64,000 nucleotides of DNA from Beverwykella pulmonaria (GCA_001599595.1 BCHH01000007.1:2946263-3010262), one strand, 5' to 3'. Shown: positions 47,124-59,621, numbered from the stretch's first letter. The notes: generated by a model not told the origin, from the sequence alone. Numbers and translations are program-made.

Positions 47124-48661
47124 TTACGCACGACCTGCCGCTCTATCCATGAAGAACCCCTTCAGCGGACCCATGGCATCTACAGCCTTCAATCCCAGAC
47201 TTCTTAAACCAACGATCGGCCCAGAGCCTACACTGTATAAGCGGTGCAGTTTATCACATACTCCCAGCATCGCGTTGTTTTCGGCATACCGCTCACTGTT
47301 GTAGCTCTCCAGTGCCAACACAGACCCAATGTCCTGGCCTGTCTGCACAGCGTACGATATGGTGCGAACGAGTGCAGCAGCGTCGCCCTGTCCTTGGTTT
47401 AGACCCTGACCTGCGAGAGGATGGATCGTGTGCGCAGCGTCCCCAACGAGGGCGACTCGTTCGCCGGTGTAGACGTCTGCGTGTCGCATCTTGAGGGGGA
47501 AGGAGGCGACGCTTCCCTGCTGGACATCTATGACCTTCATAGGAATGCTGCGCTCGTTCACTGGAGTATGTTTTTCTCTCCAGGCAATCTCTTCCTCCTG
47601 GCCCGAAGGCATTGTGTGCAGGTATTCTAGATCTGTCGCTGACAATCTGAAGCCCGCGTTGACCATCGCGACGAAGTCTCTGGGTGACAATGACTTGATC
47701 TTTGCAGCACGCTCAGGAGTCGTGCTCCAGACAAGAGTTGCCATGTTGCCTGGCATTGGGAGCATGGCCAGCGGACCACTAGGGAGGAAGCGCTGGTATG
47801 CGATTTTGTGATCAGGACCACCCCAGCCAGGTCCTTCAAGCTTTAGGGAGGCAACCACACCATGTCTGTTGTAGTCGAACCCTCGTGAGGGTATGCCGGC
47901 AAAAGTGCGGACTGGGCTGTTTGCCCCATCTGCTCCAACGAGCAGGCGCGCTGCTAGTGTCTTCCCGTTTGATAGCGTAAGAATTGGCCACGATGAGAGA
48001 TCTAAGTTCTCTGTGTCTTTTCCGAGTTCAATTGACTCGACTTTGGTCGGCGAGAATATGTCCACACCACCTAGCTCGGAGAGGCGGGAGAGGAGTGTTG
48101 TAGTGGTATTGACATTCTCAATCATGTACGCAATTGTGGTAGGCTGCGTTGGGTTGCGCGCAGAGAGAAGTGGGCGTGCCGAGTCCCAATCGAAGGATAT
48201 GCGTGCGTCGGATACGCCATCCCACACTTGCATCTCTTGGTAGGGTTGGATGCGTGCGGTATTGACGTGAGACCACGCTCCAATTTCTGTGTAGAAAACG
48301 CAATTAGCATAGAGGCCTTAGTAGTAGAGCAATTGGCCATACCTTGGAGATTCTTCACGGACGCCGGGGTCAGAGAACTGCATCTGTTTGAGAAGCTCTC
48401 CAGACTCGCATCCTTCTGCAATCGGTTCTTCTCCAGGTCCAGGCCTTCGATCAGGGCCACCTTCAGGCTAGATGTGACAGCTGACGCTCGCAAGCCAGTG
48501 AGGAGACTGAGCCCCGCCGGGCCACCCCCCACGCAGACTAAATCATAGAGTTCTGCCGCTGCAGTGTTCGAGGCGCACCTCCGCTGAAGCCGTAGTTGAA
48601 CTCGGACGACGGATGGCGAGGATAGGGCCCGATGCGCTCCCAATGGCAGTCGAGGCGGCAT
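47124..48661 (-). CDS. COQ6: Coq6, ubiquinone biosynthesis monooxygenase
   Basis: Mitochondrial FAD-dependent C5-hydroxylase of the coenzyme Q pathway. Exons on the minus strand are 48661-48343 and 48286-47124, with a 56-nt intron (donor GTATGG), giving 493 residues. The start ATG follows an in-frame GTG. The N-terminus is Arg-rich and lacks acidic residues, fitting a mitochondrial presequence. FAD motifs are present: LVCVGGGPAGLSLL (residues about 41-54), LLVGADGANSPVR, and GERVALVGDAAHTIHPLAGQG. The KMRHADVY and LNQGQGDAAAL segments are also typical. Nothing looks broken. Confidence 0.94.
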
Positions 48662-49499
48662 CACAAGCCCGGGAAAAACGATTTCATCTGTCGAGGGGAA
48701 GAATTGCCGTCAGAGGTACCCAGGCTGGTGGTGGTGTCATGCATTTCCAAGGTTCCCATCTTCCATCTTTAAGCGTCATGTTTGATTCGTTTGTTTCTCC
48801 AACTCCGATCACGTGAAGCTATCTACATTCGGATTAGCCAAGTTGAAGAACTGTCGGCCCAAGCTCCTATTACACCTTCGACACCACGACCGCACCACAC
48901 TGCCCACTTCCATTTCGTCGTCACCGGGAACCGCCAAGAGGACCTAGTATCCAATGTCCAGGTACCAGGCAAATACACCGAGCAAGATGCTGCGACTCCT
49001 CTGCAGAATGGGAGACGAGACGTGGCCATCGTTCACAAACAGAGCAACATGAAACGTGCGCCAACTTTAAATCATTGAACTTCTCCACAGTACGAGCTGA
49101 ATTGGTCTCAACTCAACATGTATCGTTCGCAAATGCTCCTCTCGTCAGGTACTCGCTCACCAACAGCTCTGCCAGCAGTGGTTCGGTCACTACCAATGGC
49201 AAACACCTTAGAGGGAGCTGTGCAAATTTCAGGAACTTCGAAAACAATGATACCTGTCACAAGCCGGCTGTCCGCCCATAAGTTCTCTTTGCTATTACCC
49301 ATTTCATTCCTTCCCCTTTCCTTCTCCTGAGTCTTGACCGCTGAGCACTTTCATTCCCTCTGGATAATACCCGAACCCATAGCCTTTTGATACCCTGCTT
49401 GTACGTTCTCACTGCTCCTTTGATTTCTTTTCACATCTCTTCTGCTTTTAGACCTTGTCCCTTTTCACCCTCGACCCCCGGATCCTCCTCTTTCCTCCA
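48662..49499. other. Intergenic region upstream of COQ6
   Basis: No supported gene. Pyrimidine-rich from 49300 to 49500. Confidence 0.4.
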
Positions 49500-50791
49500 T
49501 GGCTTCCACCTACAACCTAGCCAATTGCCACAATGGTCATCCTTCATCGCGACGACGAAACTCCTCACTCAGGGGTGATACCTTACTACCTACCCTTACG
49601 ACCCTCATTGGGTGTGGCGTTGGCCTCACTTCCAACGAATCCTAGCTAAAGAGAGAAGAGACCTACCGCTACACCACTAACCTCTCACCCCTCACCCAAG
49701 CCAGCATGCTCGGCTTCGAGAACATCAGTGTAGACGACCCGGCTTAATATCTCGTCAGGCCGAACACATGCTACTCCGAAGAGCGGTCCCTGCACCGGGA
49801 GTGCGCACTCCAACAACGCAGCCCGTAGTGCGTACACCCCGAGGCGACTCACTAGAGCGGGTTGATGTCCACGCCATCATACCCACGCCGCTCACAAATG
49901 CAGAGGCAGGCGCGGATCCGCATCAGTGGCAGACCCTGAGTGGACACAATCTTGGGCCAGCCACAAACGGACGAGATCGAGGAGTACTGGATCCAACAAT
50001 TCCCCAGCTTTCTGCAATCGAAGCAGCGAAGGCACCGTATGAAGAGCAAACCGGTGGCATTGGGTTCGCCTTCCAACAGTCGTCACGACTCCCCTCTGCC
50101 CATATTTGGAGGGAAGAAACGAAGAGTCTCGGTCGCGCGATCCTTGGCCTACATTCTCCGTTTCGAAACTGAACATCTTCCAGCCGGTGCCAAACTTGAA
50201 GTTCTCGTTTTCATTCAGCTCAGACAGAAATATTGGTGTCCTCTTGACGATGGACTCGTCGGCAAGCGACTGCGCGTCCGACCCGGGAGCAGAACGTCGT
50301 CAGTCACACCACTTCGCGCAGCACCCCTCACGATCAACACCGCACTATCATCGTTAGACCAGTCTCTACTCCACACTGCCCCATCATGTAGCTCCTTGAT
50401 GCAGGGTTTACGCTTCTAACTAGCGCCCTCGAATACCAGGGTGCCGTTACCTTCTATACGCCCCGCTATCCTCACGTCGTCGATCTCAAGCGTCCCACTC
50501 ATCCTACCCCGCCCTCCTCCTTTCGTCCTACAACATCCTGCACACGCACGCCACGCCCAATTACTCCTTACCGTGTCCTCCGGCACAGACTCCCCAGTCC
50601 ACAGCATCGCCATGCAGCACACGGCCGCAGACAATCTATCTTCGTATTCAAGCCTAGGCCTGATGAGGATGAATAGTCTGGGGGACGTGCTGGAGCAGTT
50701 TCATATTGACGGGCAGGACGAATTCGGCTTCGAGGTCGAGAACGAAATTGCGCCGTATGGGCTGACGTGTGGTGCCGGGCGGGGATGTTGA
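49500..50791 (+). pseudogene. Broken coding region, unidentified
   Basis: A frame opens at the ATG at 49500 (MASTYNLANC) and runs 49 codons to a stop. It continues readably as LTQASMLGFENISVDDPA to another stop. After further stops it reopens at 49940 (TDEIEEYWIQQFPSFLQSK, later SPLPIFGGKKRRVSVA) up to 50419, and again to 50791 (MNSLGDVLEQFHIDGQDEF). The pieces before 49660, near 49700 and within 49940-50419 read like protein, but I see no splice-site set that joins them cleanly. I cannot identify the family. Either the gene is decayed or it has an exon structure I failed to solve. Confidence 0.4.
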
Positions 50792-51655
50792 GGAAGGTAC
50801 AGAAGCCATGGGAGAATAGGGGTGGTAGATAGGAAGTAAAATGGTGGGCTTGAGGTTTAGCGATGTGAGTGGGATGTAGACGACTTGATGTTTTGTTTAT
50901 GATTCAACATCAGTCGGTAGGAACCGGCGTTGGGAACTCGTTCGTTTCATTTCGTTTCGTGCTGTGTCATTGTGCTTTCGCTTCGAGAAATGGCGTACAG
51001 TAGTATACGGGTGGCGTTTGATCATGATACAAGTGCTAAGACCATAATCGGTACATTAAGCGCAGTAATAAGACTGTTACACGATAAGTTGAGATGCAAG
51101 GGAGTGTTTGACTTCGCCGCTGTGATATGCAGAAAATGGCTCAGAGATTGTGTTGACTTTCTTGTCTCACGGCATAGCATGACCTCGAGAAGGCTGATCA
51201 GGTTTGCATCAGGTCACATCAAGCAAGTAAGATAGGACATTTTGTTGTTTTCCACACGACTCTTTCTCAACTTCCACTGCCATTAGAATTGTCTACGTAG
51301 TAACTGTAACTTGGCTCCCTAGATCCCGCATTGGGATACCTAGCTCATGTGGACCTTCAGGCCTTGCTCTCTATAAGATAGCTGGAGGCTCATCACCGAA
51401 AAAAGAATACTCCGTAATCGAAGACCATTCTGTAAAATAAAAAAGAAGATCGGGTTCAACACCATATGCGCGTGAGATCGAAAAGGACCGACAAACCCAC
51501 TTGGTATATTTTCCAAACCCGAAAGGACTGACCGAATCATGGATGGAACGCTATGCATGACTGAATGAATGAATGAATGTAGACGGATAGGCACGTTTGC
51601 TAGAAAACCGGCGGTGAGAGTCTCCTCTCTCGGATCATCAATGCAGTCGTCAATT
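50792..51655. other. Intergenic region
   Basis: No supported gene. Contains a short ATGA-type repeat near 51560 (GAATGAATGAATGAATG). Confidence 0.45.
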
Positions 51656-52437
51656 TTACAAGAGGACAGCGAATCCAAGGAAGACACCACCGAGGACGAC
51701 GATCAAGCTGTAGCTTGCACCAAGGTCGAGCATAGCAGGCCCGGCTCCCGTTTTCCCAGTCGCTGTGGCAGCAGCGCCGCCGAAGCCTGTGACCGGAATC
51801 TTTGAGGTCGCGCTGGCAAGGACGCTGGTGGCGGCAAGGGAGGTGGAGAGGGAGGCGTTGCCCTTGTTGGGCTTCTGGGCACCGCAGGGGTGCTTTTGCA
51901 GACAGTCGGCCTGGCAGGATTGCACGCCGCCGCAGTTGTTTACGCATTGCGTGCCCCACTCGGTGCAGATATAGTAGGGGATGGTTTGTGAGTACATGGT
52001 CAGGTTCGGGGAGACGCCGTTATCGCAAATGCATGAGTAGACGAGGGTGTCCTGGATTGCATGTTAGTTCGAATTCGTGAGATTTGGGGAGCGTGGAGCA
52101 AAAGTGGCAGGAGCGAGTTGAGGGCAGAATATAGTTCTGACAACAGCTCTCCAAGTCACTATGCTCAGCTCTCATGCTGGCCGTGCTTACTGAATCGCAT
52201 TCGTTTGCCTCCGTGTTGGAGCTGGTCACGCCGGGCTGTTGGAGGCAGATAAGTGGACATTGAGACTTCTGGTTCAAACACCAGGCATCTAGGAAGAGGT
52301 TAGCATTGAATAGGTATTGTGAGAGGCAACGAACCTTTGTTTGCTTGAGACACGGTACTAGGATCGATTGTATATTGTTCCTGTGCTTTGGAGAAAGCGG
52401 CGATGGCGAGTACGCCGAGGGCAAGCATGGAACGCAT
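51656..52437 (-). CDS. GPI-anchored Cys-rich cell-surface protein (DUF7707-like)
   Basis: Secreted wall or plasma-membrane protein of 198 residues. Exons on the minus strand: 52437-52335, 52288-52191 and 52051-51656, with consistent phases. The signal peptide (MRSMLALGVLAIAAFSKA) is followed by QYTIDPSTVSQANKDAWC. The domain has regularly spaced Cys residues: WCLNQKSQCPLIC, VYSCIC, then YYICTEWGTQCVNNCGGVQ and CQADC, a pattern shared by fungal DUF7707 proteins. A Ser/Thr/Ala-rich stalk follows, then a C-terminal hydrophobic tail (YSLIVVLGGVFLGFAVLL) that ends the protein, as in GPI-anchored proteins. The molecular role is unknown. Divergent from YPT35. Confidence 0.85.
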
Positions 52438-53366
52438 GGTGATGGATGTGATGGGGTGGACTGAGTTGGGATGGAGGAGGAGTGACTAGAGAGCAAATTA
52501 GTAGGCTGTCTCGAAAGAACAAATATAGCCCCAAACGCTATCCGAGCCGTTGACTGGGAAATGGGCGGAATGCACTCACGGTGTTGGTTGGCGGATGGGA
52601 GCAGAAACGACGGTATTACAAGATGGAATATGGACAATGACAATATTAGTGTATGCAGAAGAAAAGGCGTCGTCTCGGAGAGGCTGCTGTGATTCCCAAA
52701 AGCGAGCGTGGGCGTGAGGAGGAGAGGGAAGATGGACAGCACAGGGTAGATATATGAAGCGAGTAGAAAGGGAGAGTTAGGGTCCCGGCGGGAAACTAGT
52801 GGAGATGGAGATCCTTGCGCGAGGACGTGCACATCCGCATCTGGCCAGCCAGCCCTCTCTATTTATTTATTGGTAGCTTACTGCGTCAACTGTGCCGATC
52901 TCGTGGCGAGCGCGCGGTGCCAGAGGTGCTGAGTGCGTCCCCCGCCATTCCATCCACTGCAGCGGACAGGCAACCCGCGCTGGTGGTTTTCGTCCAGAGT
53001 GAATGTTCGACAAGACATCGGCTGGCACGTACAGGGGTCTCGGCTCTTTGGCGATGTTTGGACACATTAGCCACTCACAAGACTCGCAGCCCGCACTCTC
53101 TAACCTCGATCCAGCTCTTGATTCAAGGGTCCAGGCGGTTCTCAGATCGCCGAGAGCTCATCCCTGCCTGTGTGCCCACCGTCACCTGGCCGGTGCCTTT
53201 GCGGAGTCCGTTATTTCACGTCAATGAAATCCTCCTGCATGCCACCATTTGCACCACCTCCACCACCATAATAATTCTGCCCTCGTCTGTCTCGCCATCG
53301 GCTGCTAGACTGCCCCCTCCTTTGCGCCGTACGCGCCACTGTTCCAGCCTTGCAGCACGCTAATGG
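52438..53366. other. Divergent intergenic region
   Basis: Between the GPI protein gene and YPT35. Overlapping open frames on both strands have no recognisable content. Confidence 0.45.
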
Positions 53367-54181
53367 ATGGAGTCTGCGCGCTCTGACACTGCCAACCACC
53401 GGCCGCCAGTTGACCCTCGCCCAGAACGCAACTCCATTGTCCCACCATACTGGCAGCGGCACGAGCGCACCGCCAGCAGCCTGAGCGTCAACGCCTCCGA
53501 GAACAACTCGCCTATCCGCCTCGAGGACCACACCGACGCCGGCTCGGAGCAATGCAGGGCGCTGTGGGCCAAACATGTGACCATTGACGACTATGTCACC
53601 ATCGGCACCCCGCCGAGCCTGGGAGCCTACGTCGTCTGGAATTGCACCGTGGAGACCTTGGATGTAGGTACCTCTTGCCGTCGTGTGATATGCAGCCATA
53701 TCGATAAACATGTCCATGCGGAACCTTAACTGATAAGTTGCAGGGCGGCCCTATGAAAATCATTAAGAGGTAGGCCACCAACCGCCCAGCGGCCCGGCGG
53801 GACAACTTCCTCTTTGCTCACTTCGTAACAGATTTTCAGAGTTCGAGCACCTGCGGGAAAATCTAGTCAAGACCTTCCCGCACGCCACCGGTTCTTTGCC
53901 TCCGCTACCACCAAAGTCCATCTTCTGTAGGTTGCCTGCGGCTGGGTGCCACCGCTCACCCCACTTGCCTCCCACATCGATACTGACCTTCGCCCAATAG
54001 CAAAGTTTCAAACGAAGTTTCTGGAAAAGCGGAAGGCTGGCCTTTCCTACTTTCTCAAGTATGTCCCGTCTCGGTGCTTTGCACATGGCACTAGCAATAT
54101 CGGCTGACTATTTTTAGCTGCATTTTGCTTAACCCAGAGTTTGCTGGCTCACCCGTTCTCAAGGAGTTTCTCTTCTCGTAA
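53367..54181 (+). CDS. YPT35: Ypt35-like PX-domain protein
   Basis: Endosomal phosphoinositide-binding protein of 179 residues. Yeast Ypt35 recruits Vps13 to endosomes and vacuole contacts. Five exons: 53367-53663, 53744-53769, 53832-53926, 54001-54058 and 54118-54181, all phases consistent. The N-terminus is disordered (about 65 residues). The PX domain shows YVVWNCTVETLDGGPMKIIKR, RFSEFEHLRENLVKTFP, LPPLPPKS, KFLEKRKAGLSYFLN and a C-terminal LLNPEFAGSPVLKEFLFS. The Arg in the RFSEF motif and the PPLPPK loop are the expected lipid-binding elements. Exon 2 is only 26 nt. Confidence 0.9.
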
Positions 54182-54788
54182 ATTTTTTTTCTCGTATATG
54201 TATATAATGTATTGGTCTCATGTTTCTGCACGTATCTGGAGACCACGGCCTCGATATCCGGTTGACTAACCCTCAGACCAGAGTGATGAATCACCAACCC
54301 TATTAGAAACATGAGTTTACGTTGTAGTTGCGGGCACAAGTCTCGGGGTCGGCGGTCAGTGTGTCTCATACGTAATACGTAATACAAAGCAAAGGTCTAA
54401 CGGGCCTCCATCCCCTCCACTCGAGCAGTCGTCATGACGTTGAATGTCGAAAGGCTTGGGACTTCGCTGGAGCGCATGATTGGCTCACGGCACCTGTGGC
54501 GCAAGACTATCTTCCAGAGCGCTGGACCTCGATTCGCTGAATTAATTCCAGAGCAGTCGCAAGATAGAAGAAATATCCAAATTGCAGATACAGTTCTCCA
54601 TTATGTGCGCGCTGCGTGAAGACTGCGCCGTCTGAGCATCATACACTCTGCAGGCCGAGGACCCAAACGAGACTGACCCCTAACGGTCGCGCTTTGCTTT
54701 CCCCAACACATGCTTCACGCCTCACGACTTTCAATGGCAGCTCCTGAGACGTCGACCTGAAAGATGAGCCCGCGCACAGCACGCAATC
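54182..54788. other. Intergenic region between YPT35 and SAS4
   Basis: No supported gene. A short frame at 54434-54619 shows no family resemblance. Confidence 0.45.
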
Positions 54789-56394
54789 ATGATGACACTG
54801 ACACGGCCTCTTCTGCGAGCGTCTGCTGAGCGACGGGTGAGGCACACCAAGTCGCCGGCCACCGACGAGATCGAAAACAGCGCCCACCAGCACCACCACA
54901 CGCCCGCCTCGACGCGCCGCTCGTCGCGCAGGAGCACGCCGCTGCTTGCCCTCAACGACGACAAGCTCCAGATCGAGCGGCCACTCAAGAGCACCGCCCT
55001 CCCCGCGAAGCCTGCCCGCTCCAGCTCGAGGAAGCGACCAGCCACAGCCCTGCCCGCTGACGCGACCGTCAACTCAAGACCGCCTACCAAAGTCACCGTT
55101 ACACAACCACATGGCGAGCTGCTTGGAATCACGAACGGCGTGCCGCGCGTGCTGGACATTGCCGCTGACGAGGTGAAGGAGGTGCCGTCGGGCGCCTCGA
55201 CTCCAATCGCGAATGGCGCCCCCACAGGTCTCACCGTCCCCAGATCGTCCAAGGGAACACAAACCCAAGACAAGAGGAGCCTACGCAGTCAGGACGGTGG
55301 CTCACGTCTAAAGAGCGATCTCGCCACCTACTTCTCCAGCTACGACGACATCATTTCAGGCACCCCGAAGCCATCAGGTGCGTGCTTCCCCAAAGTCAAG
55401 CGTGATGCCTAGCTAACTGATATATGCAGAGTTCCTTGACATTGACACCCCCATATACATAATCGAGGAGCCGCTCAAAGCCCCCAAACCACCACAGCCC
55501 ACACCATCTGAAACTTCACGCAAATCAGTCAGCCCAGCCCGCTCGCGGAAATCGAGAGGCCAGTCCCAATCCCAAAATGCATCGAATCTCTCCATACCCG
55601 CCTCGCAGTCCTCCACCGCCTTCCGGGTCCTCGACTACAGCACAATAGCACGTGCCATCCCCGGCGGAGCAGAGGATCCTCTCGCTGATGCGGTGTTCCT
55701 CGGCCAGCACCGGCGGGCAGAACGGAAGGAGAAACAGCTCCGCAATATCGAGAAGGAGCGCGCTATGCACGAGAAGGTGCAGCTCGAGCGGCTCCTCGAT
55801 GGTCTGCAGGGTCCGGACTGGCTAAAGGTCATGGGCATAACAGGCGTCACGGACGGTGAGCGGAAGGACTGGGAGCCGAAGCGCAACTACTTTGTAAAAG
55901 AGGTTGAGGCCTTGGTGGACAAGTTCCGCATATGGAAAGAAGAAGAGAAGCGCTTGCGTGCTGAGAAGGAAGCAGCACTTGCTGCTCGCGAGGAGGATGG
56001 GGATGAAGAAGCAGAAAGCTCTGAGTCTGACGTTGCCAACGTGCAGGGTGCAGAGCCGTCCGCGTCCGAGCAACGTCACAAGGAGCCTGAGCCCCCAAAA
56101 CCTCGTCGTCCGCCCCGTCCCCATGGTTTTGTTCTGCCTTTCTTACCTCCCGAGCCTAAAGCACCGTTTAATTCTTTTTACTCAAAACCTCATCTGAGAG
56201 CTGCTGCATTGGGGAAACATCGCCATGGTCGCAATGCTACTGCGTTCGGTCAGGCGGTGCCAGATTTCGAGGAGCACGAGTTTTGGCTGCCGAATGAGTA
56301 TATTACTGAAGATGCTATGCGCGCTCATGCGAGGAAACGAAGACGGCAGAAGCGCGAGAGTGGCACGAGGCCGTCTACAAGCAGCAGCAGCTAA
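54789..56394 (+). CDS. SAS4: SAS4-domain chromatin silencing protein
   Basis: Resembles Something About Silencing 4, a partner of MYST histone acetyltransferase complexes. Exons are 54789-55377 and 55430-56394 with a 52-nt intron (GTGCGT donor), giving 517 residues. The first third is disordered and rich in Ser, Arg and Thr. The conserved region includes FRVLDYSTIARAIPGG, DPLADAVFLGQHRRAERKE, a charged helix (LRNIEKERAMHEKVQLERLL), GPDWLKVMGITGVTDGERK and a second coiled-coil (VEALVDKFRIWKEEEKRLR). The C-terminus has a Pro-rich PKPRRPPRPHGF segment and a basic tail, consistent with nuclear localisation. The start is not certain: another ATG (54764) in a different frame and a second in-frame ATG (54792) lie close by. 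Confidence 0.87.
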
Positions 56395-58708
56395 TACCGC
56401 TTTCTTTTCCCGGGGCCTTCCATATCACGTATACCCTTTCATACTTTAGATTCCGGAAAGAAAAGTCTGTCATGTTGGTGTGATGGCGATGGGCGTTTTG
56501 TTTTTTCGTTTCGCATCATGAATCTTCCTCGGTTTACTGATGTGTGGGCATGTGGTCGCCTGGGCATCTTAAGTGTGGTATTGAGGATAGCTGTATGTAT
56601 AGTATAATATGGAAGCGCAGCAATTAAAAGGCCTTCGTAGCTAGTACTGCATAAATTCTGCTAATTGATCATGCGGTTATTTTCTGTTATACTATTCGTC
56701 ATTCTTAAGCCCCTCCGATTCACAATTCAAATATCCTATTCAACAACTATTTACTACATTCCGATGCGTGGGCTATGTGACACTTCAACTCCCGCCAAAG
56801 CCACGGCCAGCATGAAGAAAGCCACAGCAGTTACGTGTACTCCGCTACTACTATATACTGTTCCACCGCTGCCGTACTTTCGAAAAGAGTTCCAAACTCG
56901 ACTACCATTAGAACTTCATCTTCATGTTGTGGATGCAAGAACTGGTGGCGCGATGATTGTCTTCTGTATGACAGATGTCCCCTGCACGACCACTAAGTGA
57001 CGGCAATTGTTGTTAGTGGTGACTCTTTTGTCGTCGTGCTTATTGGTCGATTGAGCCCATAGTAGGCTGCACAGGCGACTAGATCTAGCTTCTATAACGC
57101 GGTGGTATCATAGGAAGGTGTAGTACGCAGCACCATGCCTATCTACCTAACTCTTCTGCGCAATAATAGCCCATGTCTCAAACCACTAGATGATATCCTT
57201 TTAGCGCAGTTTTGGCATTTCGTTTGCATAATAACGTCGAATCGGTTGCCTCTCGGCGTTAGAAATGGGGTTTATTAGAGGCATTGCGTAGAGATATAAT
57301 TGTGGCAAGGCATTTGAAAAAGCTCTAGCGCCTTGCTGATTGGAGGCTTGGCAACCACCCTCTACACACGGAAAACGAAACATCATAACACCACTCTTAA
57401 GTCCTCCACGTCGTTATGCTCTCACCACGGCCTAAATACAGCTCTCTACATTCATTCGCTTGTACAAAAAGCGAAGAATTCGAATTTCGATGTCCCGCAC
57501 TGCTATTATTTTATTTGTTTCGCTTTTATCACAGCAGCCGCCTGTATACTGTGCCGCAAGCGTCATCATTCTTGCGCCATAATGATGGGGCCAAATACTA
57601 CATATATATATATATATGCGCAGAACGATGTCTGAACACTTATCCGGCGGCTACGGCCTACACTGTACTGACTATCCCGCTGACCAGCGCTTACAGCTCG
57701 TCTCTGCAAAGCTTCAATCTCTCTAGCGCTTCGGTCTGAAGGCATCCGATGAGTAAAATGCTAGAAAACGACTGTACTACTTATCTTGGCAAATTTCTCT
57801 AGGCCGTGGGATTGATGGCCGCGCTTACATGACATTCTGAGTGGATGGTTCGATCGGTCGAACCTCTTTTCCAGAACGCAAATATGCACTGTCCCAGTAA
57901 CAACAAGTGTTTGGCGTTTCATAGAATTTTCAATTATGGAATACGCCTCTGCAATGACCTGTGGCCTACATTGATAACAGCACGGCGAGGGTAGTAAAAT
58001 TCTCATATCCTGACTTAGTTTCCCATCTTCACTTTTAAGCCCTTCGATAAAGCTTCCCTTCATTCATCGTTGCCAGAGCTGCCAACGCCAGCGGAAATTG
58101 GTCCTTCATCGGCGTTTTTATTCTTTGCGTACGCCCAGAAGATGGCGAGCGAACTCCAGTTACAGCAATGGCCGCCTTATCCGCACATTCCCATTTTTCT
58201 GGAGACGAGCAATGAGAACGGAACCACAAGATCTTACAATGCAATCACTCCGACATCTCCTTCTCCAGAAATTCTTCCACAAAGAGGAGCTGCTCATACC
58301 CCAACAGCCTCGTCTACACCATTCATAAATCTTTCAATGGACACCTCAGCAAACGATACCCAAGCTTCACCTGTCCCCCAATTTTCCAATCTCTCTCCCA
58401 TTTAGTCAATTCTAGAGCCGCCACCAAAGACAGCCAATTCGGCCCCTAGACGGCCAGCGCTTCGATTCTTCCCTCCATCTAAACCACGACTGCAGTTTAG
58501 GAACAAATCTTCGACCAGGAAGTTTTCAACTACGGAATCAGCTGCAAACTCTGGCGTTTTCGACTCGCAGCCTAGCGAAGAGAGTAATTTGGGTTCAGGA
58601 ACCGAAAACGGCGCGAGAAACTCCCATACTATTCCAGATGGTTCACCGATTCTCGAGAAACGTGAGCACTCCTCCACAGAGATGGCAACAATCAATCCGA
58701 ATCCAAGT
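56395..58708. other. Gene-poor AT-rich region
   Basis: About 2.3 kb without a supported gene. Open frames at 56665-57000 and 58070-58405 have no recognisable content. Contains an (AT)8 microsatellite at 57602-57617. Marks the transition to the transposon-rich right end. Confidence 0.45.
57602..57617. repeat. (AT)8 microsatellite
   Basis: Perfect dinucleotide run of 16 bp. Confidence 0.9.
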
Positions 58709-58824
58709 AATTGATTGATCAATTGATTATGTAACAATTCAATCAATTCAATCTGTTTGTATGGATTTTTGCAATCAATTCAGTCACTGCCTCAAAGATT
58801 GATTGGATAATTGATCCAATTGAT
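58709..58824. repeat. Cluster of ATTGAT/ATCAAT motifs, possible hAT subterminal repeats
   Basis: Many copies of ATTGAT and its complement within 116 bp, including a 10-bp palindrome at 58714-58723. It lies 150-270 bp upstream of the hAT transposase start. hAT elements often carry such subterminal motif clusters. The link is inferred. Confidence 0.55.
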
Positions 58825-58975
58825 ACCTATTTTATAAGGCTATAAGTTTATATGTACGAGTAAGCTCCTAGGCAGTTTTTGGTTGGAATTACAATCTTCC
58901 GGAGATGCTCGGGCCATACGATTTTGCCCTGCACCAGCATATCCTCCATAAGAATCTTCTATCTACACCACCACA

Positions 58976-59621
58976 ATGAGCCAACGATTACACCTTAGTC
59001 GACGTACTGCGCGCCCTGTTGACGGCGACTCACAGGCTACTCAAACGTTTGAGGAGGAGCTCCGCGATCGCGTAGATGTCTCCCCTGCAATTTCTCCCTC
59101 CCTGGCACCCTCTGCAACCAATGCAACCCCTGAGCCCTCCAACAAAGATTTTGACGCCTGATTTGAGGATAACTTTAATGGGATTGATTGGGATCGCCTA
59201 CGCAGTTACATGGCCCCTCTCTGTACACAGAAACACAAGAAGTTGTGGATTTATAGGCATGGATACAGGGTGTGCTTGAGAGCAGCCCTATTACAGATAT
59301 TCTTTATATGCGCCTACTGCTATCAACACAAGATAATTGATAGTGGAGGAGGCGGCAGATTTAAAGTTACTCTATCAACCTCTACTGCTGCTGCTTATCT
59401 ACGTAAAAAGATCTGTGGGCACAGCTATACTCAAGATAGGCGCGTAGGTGTTTGGATGGAGCCTAGGCAGAAATCCTTAGAATATATTATGGGTAGTGGA
59501 ATTGAACTATTACTACGAGCAGCCAACGCAATGGGAAACTTTGACGTACAACGCTTCTAATTAGCTGCAATTAAGTAGATAGTTGATAATAATTATCCTC
59601 TAAGTAAGTTTGAAAGCCCTA
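58976..59621 (+). pseudogene. hAT-family transposase, N-terminal fragment, decayed
   Basis: One frame from the ATG at 58976 reads an Arg/Ser/Thr-rich leader, then DNFNGIDWDRLRSYMAPL, KKLWIYRHGYRVCLRA, and a BED-like finger (FFICAYCYQHK, with His residues further on), then IELLLRAANAMGNFDVQRF. This is the usual opening of fungal hAT transposases. The frame is broken by a TGA at 59159-59161, a TAA at 59558-59560 and a TAG at 59576-59578, yet continues readably (IVDNNYPLSKFESP) up to the first base of the LTR at 59622. The catalytic DDE region and dimerisation domain are absent from the window. This copy cannot encode a full transposase. Confidence 0.75.

Noticed and set aside
53211..53717. 168-codon open frame antisense to YPT35 exon 1
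   Set aside because: Overlaps a well-supported PX-domain gene and has no recognisable content.
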